Source: Branchiostoma floridae
Taxonomy: Eukaryota; Chordata; Leptocardii; Amphioxiformes; Branchiostomatidae
Assembly: GCF_000003815.2 (NCBI RefSeq)
Contig: NC_049986.1
Location: 5,939,588-6,003,587, forward strand
Reading direction: 5' to 3'
DNA length: 64,000 nucleotides
The position numbers and the translations under genes were made by a program. This document shows, piece after piece, positions 60,301 to 64,000 of this stretch (positions within the stretch are counted from its first letter, which is position 1; the number at the start of each line of letters is the position of its first letter). The notes under the pieces are model-generated. The model searched no databases. It had not been told where the DNA came from and saw only the letters and a list, made by a program, of their open reading frames with translations.

Positions 60301-62929
60301 CTTTTTGGTCATTAAAATGCATATTTTTGGATGGTTTGAAACACATTTCTACTTTGTGATATATGTTACCGTTTGTCTGTTTGTGCGAGTGCTATGTCTA
60401 TTTTGTGTGTGTGCAATAAACACGCTCGTATGTATGTGTGTGTGTGCGTACGTGCGTGTGCGTCTGTGTATGTGACGTTGTGATGTGTTTATGCGTCAAT
60501 GTGATGCACTGTTGTGCGTATATCTTGTTATCTGTGTGTCAGTATGTATGCTTTTTGTGTTTGAGTGATGAATGATTTAATTTGTGTGTTTGGTGTATTT
60601 TGATGCCTACGCATATCTATTTAATGTGTATACATGCTTTGTCAGTTTGAGTTTGAGAGAGAGAGAAAGATTGTGTAAGAAGAGAGAGAGATGGTATAGG
60701 TTAATCTAAATCAGTTTCTATGAATGACGCGTCCATATATAAGAACGATAAATGACATTTGAACTATTGTCTTTAACAGCACGTATTGAAGCCAAGAAAC
60801 AGTAACGAAACAAGTGAAGACCGCTGCACCACGGACCGTGCCTGCGTCCCACTCTCAGGAAATTTGACTGATATCCCCAAGCCAACAAATGATAATGTAC
60901 GTATTGTCTTTTATGTTCAATTGTCTTTTGCACCAGCAGCTATTTAGGCTTAGATACAACGTCCGTTTGTAGATGATGTTTTTGCATTGCAACTGGTGGC
61001 GCCAGCATTCTCTGCCGTTCGAAATCTGACCTTCGGTTTTTGATTCCTACTCTAGTTACAACCACATTTAAGCTGATCTAAAATTGATGAGTGAAGACCG
61101 GTGTATGGAAATGTATTCTCTGTGTAATCCGTTGTATCATAACACTTGATAAAATGAGTTACCGTCCATCATATCTTATCATAGATTCACAGAAATAAGA
61201 AAAAACATGTGTACACACTACATGTATGTCCATATATAAAAACACGCGTGCATGCTATTGGGCTCTTTCAGTCGTGTTTCGTTTGGAATATGGACGATTA
61301 CACCTTATTTTTTTTAATGTGCACTTCTACAGTCTTGGCCTAAAATACCTACCCAGTATGTCGCGCTTATTTTACACTGTTGTTTTTGTTTGGCAGATGT
61401 ATGTGTATACCACAGAAGGCAGGCCTCAAACATATTATGTGAATTTTGTCCGTGGCCCAATCAATGGTTCTCATCAACGACTAGCTGAGCTTCTTCAGGA
61501 GAGTGGTAAAGCGTTTGACAAGGTTGGTACCCACTTCATATTTGATAAAGCCTTATTCTAAAAATAAGCGTGATAGCGTATGCATGTGCGCATGTCAAGG
61601 TCAAAGATAAAGGCCCCTTAGACATAGACAAAACACACGTGGACATGCTTAGCATTCCGACCAACCTAGGGCAGATGCATCAAACATTTAAAAATCATAT
61701 TCGGGACAGGAATCGCTGGAGAGTCAAGTCTTTATCTAGCGCATGCAAAGTAATAGCAAAGTACAGAACTCTTTTGAGTGCTCAATCACGCTCCGGCAAC
61801 AACGTAATGTTTTGTTGTAGGCGAAGAGAATTTTAGGATTAAGCCTCCTGATTCGCATTCGACCCAAATCTGGTGCACACATCGTTTTCGATCTTTTTTT
61901 TTTATGTTTGACGCCCAGAATAATACTTTTAACCGAGCAACAAACTTGAAAAGTAATGCATACATTGAGTATTTCAGAGACAATAAACGGCCGAGTGCGT
62001 AATACTACGTTATTCTGATCAATAACGATCTTATCAATTTTTATGATCATATTTATCTTATTAATCTAGCGATATTATTATGAACATTGTTCTTATTGAT
62101 AACATTCTATTCATTATGAAGATTTTTTTCCAACTCAAACGTTTGAATATCTGACATTTTTAACTGACTGTCTGACTAAAATCAGTGTGTACGCGTACAC
62201 GTGACTTTCTGTACATGTGACGTTAGCAATGGGTCAAATGTTGTCGGATTTGCCAACAGTCATTGCTGAAAAAAAGAATGTTGCGTGCCTATGGTTTTTT
62301 TATTTTTTTTAATTTTTTTTAAACAACAACAACAACAACATTATGGTACATTTGTCAACCACTAAGACTAGTGTTTGTACAGTCGAGTACTATTGCACAT
62401 GGAGGGATAACATATACTGGTGTGTCTGGACGAATAACATGTGTAACTTAACATGCAGTACATGGGCAGCGAAACAGTCAGGAAAGACAAAAACATGTAG
62501 TACATTTGTCAAAATACTGGGAAACCTTAAGGAATATGTACAGTCTGTTATTACACTATGATCAAACATGGAGTAGTCTAACAATAGTGCGTGCCTATGG
62601 TTACATTATTCACTTCCGAGCACATTTTACTAATTGCTGACGTCACAGAAAATCACTTGTCCACAGTGATTTAGCTGGACAGCTAACAATGACCGAGCGC
62701 GTCGGTCAAAAATTCAAATGAGTTCAATATTTGGGGTATGGAACAGATAAGTTCTAAAACCATACCAAATCAGATGAACTTTCATTCGAATATCAATATC
62801 TTAACATTAATATTTTTCCATCAACAGCATGTCCCCGTGTATATCTCATACGACGACATGGGAACCCCAAACGGAGATCGCACCACTTACGTTGCCTACC
62901 GTAAGAAGAAGGAACTTCAAGACAACTGA
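51277..62929 (+). CDS. Secreted multidomain protein: SOUL - FN2 - SEA - FN2 - SOUL - SOUL, 18 exons
   Basis: Predicted secreted protein of about 838 residues from 18 exons (51277-51335, 51480-51637, 52254-52386, 53153-53325, 53762-53988, 54519-54683, 55358-55479, 55756-55966, 56271-56432, 57167-57309, 57522-57629, 58019-58162, 58612-58686, 59101-59242, 60107-60255, 60780-60896, 61397-61522, 62828-62929). Order: signal peptide (1-19), SOUL/HEBP-like domain 1 (about 27-213), fibronectin type II (Cys265-Cys303), SEA (about 312-410), fibronectin type II (Cys430-Cys468), SOUL-like 2 (about 471-627), SOUL-like 3 (about 645-838). SOUL calls rest on STTV...A...YFKGAND, PPAPTDDEVVIDVVP, YVNGNNN, PPRPNDDK, YYKGEN and PKPTNDN. 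FN2 calls rest on four Cys each and the shared RPWCAWDAV. Known: intracellular SOUL/HEBP proteins bind haem or porphyrin, FN2 modules bind collagen or glycans, and SEA modules occur on mucin-like extracellular proteins. The job of this combination is unknown. Exon 3 needs one extra base (near 52343-52345) to stay open. Start has a CACCATGG context. Confidence 0.88.
51480..51637 (+). CDS. Exon 2 (SOUL domain 1, N-terminal part)
   Basis: Acceptor tatgcag, donor gttagt, phase 2 in and phase 1 out. Codes residues 20-72 with two Cys near the start (CQLRELC) and the SOUL-like STTVFASSV and IINYFKGANDK. Two NxT glycosylation sites (NVT, NAT) fit secretion. Confidence 0.88.
51670..51813. mobile_element. 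Foldback MITE in SOUL-gene intron 2
   Basis: About 30 bases at each end are inverted copies (CAGGTCGCTTTGCCACAATG with CATTGTGGCAAAACGACCTG, continuing to GTCAGTTCGCCAA). It lies 32 bases after exon 2. Confidence 0.7.
51953..52008 (+). repeat. (GT)n then G-rich tract, G-quadruplex potential
   Basis: A GT run is followed by several runs of four to nine G separated by single T, in intron 2 of the SOUL gene. Confidence 0.9.
52254..52386 (+). CDS. Exon 3 (SOUL domain 1, middle; one-base frameshift)
   Basis: Acceptor tttcctag, donor gtatgt. The first part reads NLKMDLPGTFVTQTYISSA and REVTVGAFIP in frame with exon 2. The last part reads EPVGHPPAPTDDE in the next frame, in phase with exon 4. The switch falls at the CCC of 52343-52345. 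Without it exon 4 would hit a stop at once. Confidence 0.82.
52388..52645. mobile_element. Possible retroposon fragment in SOUL-gene intron 3
   Basis: Begins with a (TTTA)n run directly after the donor of exon 3 and ends in AATAAAGCTGAATCTGAACC, which looks like a poly(A) signal with a short-repeat tail. No coding part recognised. Confidence 0.3.
53153..53325 (+). CDS. Exon 4 (SOUL domain 1, second half)
   Basis: Acceptor caacgtag, donor gtaagt, phase 0 in and phase 2 out. VVIDVVPSAIMYGRMIQG matches the SOUL stretch that follows the PP-x-P-x-D motif. Then comes a helix (DKEAAELFSILKEQ) and an acidic, Tyr-rich strand. Confidence 0.9.
53762..53988 (+). CDS. Exon 5 (end of SOUL domain 1 and linker)
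   Basis: Acceptor tatcccttag, donor gtatgt, phase 2 in and phase 1 out, 75 full codons. Finishes SOUL 1 (ALLIFASNEKVQNYYK) and adds a basic linker with Cys residues (LPKCLRGRE, NSCRQNFC) leading to the FN2 module. Confidence 0.85.
54327..54422. repeat. (ATCT)n microsatellite
   Basis: About 20 tetranucleotide units with a few interruptions, about 95 bases before exon 6. Confidence 0.95.
54519..54683 (+). CDS. Exon 6 (fibronectin type II module 1)
   Basis: Single phase 1-1 exon, acceptor ctttttag, donor gtaatt. PPPCYFPF, Cys at HNC, RPWCAWDAV and HWSYCDQ supply the four Cys and aromatic core of an FN2 fold. The length from first to last Cys (39 residues) fits the family. Confidence 0.92.
55358..55479 (+). 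CDS. Exon 7 (SEA domain, N-terminal half)
   Basis: Acceptor aatacag, donor gtacac, phase 1 in and phase 0 out. VKRFDGVITMTNMTFSRDL and AFKELATRLETE follow the SEA pattern of an F-x-G strand, the N-x-T/Y strand and the first helix. Confidence 0.82.
55530..55586. repeat. (TG)n-rich tract
   Basis: Interrupted TG repeats just downstream of the exon 7 donor. Confidence 0.8.
55756..55966 (+). CDS. Exon 8 (SEA domain, C-terminal half)
   Basis: Acceptor tttgcag, donor gtgaga, phase 0 in and phase 1 out. Codes the second helix (FSKSLDEFLKLTVTSF) and strands INVGFHLTTAG and IDVAIKESF. The Gly-Ser autoproteolysis site of mucin SEA domains is not present, so self-cleavage is not expected. Confidence 0.82.
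56271..56432 (+). CDS. Exon 9 (fibronectin type II module 2)
   Basis: Single phase 1-1 exon, acceptor tttctcaag, donor gtgaga. ICTFPFTYKGKEYNQC, RPWCAWDAV and TTFCDQ give the four FN2 Cys. RPWCAWDAV is identical to module 1, suggesting internal duplication. Confidence 0.92.
56878..57136 (+). mobile_element. tRNA-derived SINE in SOUL-gene intron 9
   Basis: A tRNA-like head (56891-56960) with an A-box-like TGGCGTAACTGGTAGAG, a B-box-like GAGTTCGATCCCC and a pairable acceptor stem (GGGCGTG with CGTGCCC). A body follows (TGCCCTTGGGAAAGGCAC, ACTTCACCCAGGTGTAAAA) and a short A tail. The 12-bp direct duplication AATAATGTTAAA at 56866-56877 and 57137-57148 proves insertion by retroposition. The body resembles conserved SINE central domains of marine invertebrates. 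Confidence 0.88.
57167..57309 (+). CDS. Exon 10 (SOUL-like domain 2, start)
   Basis: Acceptor ttctccag, donor gtaagt, phase 1 in and phase 0 out. FVCTTVTSCGYQSA then GVSRLLSYVNGNNNG align with the SOUL core. The first strands seen in SOUL 1 are missing, because FN2 module 2 ends only a few residues before. Confidence 0.86.
57522..57629 (+). CDS. Exon 11 (SOUL-like domain 2)
   Basis: 108 bases, phase 0-0, acceptor actttccag, donor gtgaag. EFEVCLYLPRTHQANPPRP and NDDK align residue for residue with the FIP...PPAPTDDE end of exon 3. This alignment locates the exon 3 frameshift. Confidence 0.88.
58019..58162 (+). CDS. Exon 12 (SOUL-like domain 2)
   Basis: Acceptor tgttacag, phase 0-0, 48 codons. 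GYSYSMPFGKLQNPEEFQR then a helix ending GVHFDK. The donor is gtgctg. A nearby gtaaga would put a stop into the next exon, so the earlier donor is chosen. Confidence 0.83.
58612..58686 (+). CDS. Exon 13 (end of SOUL-like domain 2)
   Basis: 75 bases, phase 0-0, acceptor ttgtttag, donor gtaggc. VVILNFDSGESDRQYNELL matches the SOUL C-terminal strand pair (Y/F-D-S ... R-x-N-E). Confidence 0.83.
59101..59242 (+). CDS. Exon 14 (linker and start of SOUL-like domain 3)
   Basis: Acceptor gcttttacag, donor gtggat, phase 0 in and phase 1 out. An acidic Pro/Arg linker (EERIPEERRPPNDYPP) then CDDSECVLFKSHVDHGEF and MEIQLHA, the N-terminal SOUL strands with extra Cys. Confidence 0.85.
59914..60058. mobile_element. 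Foldback MITE (TACCCCCCTCACATTAGGC family), copy 2, in intron 14
   Basis: Same arms as copy 1 but with a shorter centre (145 bases), flanked by TTAA on both sides. Its right end is 48 bases before exon 15 of the SOUL gene. Confidence 0.75.
60107..60255 (+). CDS. Exon 15 (SOUL-like domain 3)
   Basis: Acceptor gaaaag after a pyrimidine tract, donor gtaagt, phase 1 in and phase 0 out. IWVCARVKKC then MTYNLMKYYKGENERGENLG, the SOUL helix and Y-x-x-G-x-N motif. A foldback MITE ends 48 bases before this exon. Confidence 0.84.
60425..60480. repeat. (TG)n-rich tract in intron 15
   Basis: TG/CG alternating run with interruptions. Confidence 0.8.
60780..60896 (+). CDS. Exon 16 (SOUL-like domain 3)
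   Basis: 117 bases, phase 0-0, acceptor ctttaacag, donor gtacgt. Ends in IPKPTNDN, the SOUL PP-x-P motif variant. Contains possible N-glycosylation sites (NET, NLT) and two Cys (RCTTDRAC). Confidence 0.85.
61397..61522 (+). CDS. Exon 17 (SOUL-like domain 3)
   Basis: 126 bases, phase 0-0, acceptor gtttggcag, donor gttggt. TYYVNFVRGPINGSHQRLA then ELLQESGKAFDK, aligned with exon 12 of domain 2 and ending at the same FDK boundary. Confidence 0.86.
62322..62340. repeat. (AAC)n microsatellite
   Basis: Six AAC units after a T-rich run, in intron 17. Confidence 0.9.
62828..62929 (+). CDS. Exon 18 (end of SOUL-like domain 3, stop)
   Basis: Acceptor catcaacag, phase 0, 33 codons then TGA. VPVYISYDDMGTP then DRTTYVAYRKKKE match the SOUL C-terminal strands. 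No canonical AATAAA is seen in the next few hundred bases. Confidence 0.87.
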   Translation, partial: HVPVYISYDDMGTPNGDRTTYVAYRKKKELQDN

Positions 62930-64000
62930 GATCCTGTTTCTTCCTAGATTTAGCTGGTTTTATTGCCAACTCTTAAGTAAAATTTATCTTTAGCCTATGA
63001 TTCTGTTATCAATTTGCAAATCTGTTACAACTTTGTTACTGTATGAATCAGAGCTTGAAATGTATGTCTATTTCAAAACTATGTCTATTTCAAAACTATA
63101 AAGAATCACCTAAGTAATAAGAATACTGTGTGTCTGTGCCATTTGTGTACAATAACTTTTGTAACAAGAGGGTTTATAGGATTATTTGGAATGAAAAAAA
63201 AACATAAAAAGTTCTAAACCTTGCCTGGGATTTTAGGACGTGCAACGTTTACGGTCTTCTATACCCTTATTTCTTTAAAAAGAAGCGATTTTGATAGGCT
63301 GTTACCCATGAACTCTGCATAATTAGAGCCATTTGAGGTAGTTTGAGGTGTTTATGCAGACTACCGTTGCGAAATCGCGCGTGTGCTAACGTTATCAGTG
63401 ATACTATCTACACCCCGACCAATCGAATGGGGACATCCCTCGCGAATGTGCACACTCCTCTAGAAAATAGGACACTCCTTGACTTTCAAGGGGGCGCTCC
63501 TCTTGGAAAGGGGATGTTTCTCCCTCAATTAGGGGGCGCTCCTCCGGAAATGGTATGGTCATCGGGCATAGGGGACGTCCCTCCAACACCCCCGCCGGCC
63601 CGTGGAATCGGCCGCTAACCCGACAAATCCCTTTCTAGTTCATCTAAATCACAACATCCAAAACTTTAACCCCGTCAGTGCTCTCGACAAACGTCATACC
63701 TCGCCAGGTAATGATAGTTTTTTTATTAAAAATTGAGGCATGTTGGAAAAAAAGCCGCCCGCGCGGCAGAACATCACCAGTCTTCAGTGTTAAAATGGCG
63801 GCGTACCGCACGCCCGGCAAGCAAAACATCGAGTTTTAGCTTGAATATCCGCGTGCTTGTCGAGTTTTAAGGCCTCCCTCCCTAACACACGTACATGGGA
63901 GAAGTTTCTAACACGATGTCAGGCGTAGTTATCTGTTATGGCTTGTGAAAAGGCCGCGGTTTACTGGAAACGCCCGGTATTACGGCTTACCGTGGCAGAT
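62930..64000. other. Downstream of SOUL gene
   Basis: 3' untranslated region followed by GC-richer sequence from about 63400, where GGGGGCGCTCCTC occurs twice (63489, 63531) in a loose repeat. No exon supported. Confidence 0.5.

Noticed and set aside
63343-63618. 91-codon Pro/Gly-rich open frame
   Set aside because: Lies in a loosely repetitive GC-rich stretch downstream of the SOUL gene. No domain, and open on the opposite strand as well.

Overview
This is a eukaryotic, AT-rich, intron-rich window. It most likely comes from a cephalochordate (Branchiostoma, amphioxus) or a close invertebrate deuterostome. The reasons are many short coding exons with GT-AG introns, a dense mix of small inverted-repeat DNA transposons, a tRNA-derived SINE, CR1/L2-like LINE debris, many microsatellites, and the style of the two complete genes. 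The species assignment is inference. There is one 100-N assembly gap (38741-38840).

Two complete multi-exon genes were rebuilt by following reading frames across splice sites. (1) Minus strand, 44576 to 33935: a six-exon aquaporin of 379 residues. It has both NPA boxes, a non-canonical selectivity filter and a long Pro/Tyr-rich C-terminal tail. (2) Plus strand, 51277 to 62929: an 18-exon gene for a predicted secreted protein of about 838 residues, ordered signal peptide - SOUL/HEBP - fibronectin type II - SEA - fibronectin type II - SOUL - SOUL. I do not know of this arrangement and consider it the main discovery candidate. Exon 3 is one base short of an open frame, in a C run. The two genes are divergently oriented, with 6.7 kb between their start codons. 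Nothing suggests they work together.

The left 33 kb holds no complete gene that I can support. It contains nested DNA transposons (four Harbinger-like elements with TWA target duplications, one of them inserted inside an older foldback element), a piggyBac-like element with TTAA flanks (8319-9281), hAT-like, mariner-like and TTAA-type MITEs (13.9-16.5 kb), a 42/90-bp minisatellite with an accidental long ORF (16.9-17.7 kb), a CR1/L2-like LINE 3' end (23.9-24.3 kb), a 2.3-kb higher-order satellite built on a 26-bp unit (27.97-30.29 kb), and a decayed cytochrome P450 terminal exon (31.82-32.03 kb). Several short, coding-like open stretches with plausible splice sites are reported as low-confidence orphan exons.

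The introns of both genes have been invaded by mobile elements. The clearest cases are a SINE whose 3' target duplication ends 18 bp before exon 10 of the SOUL gene, and a foldback MITE ending 48 bp before exon 15.
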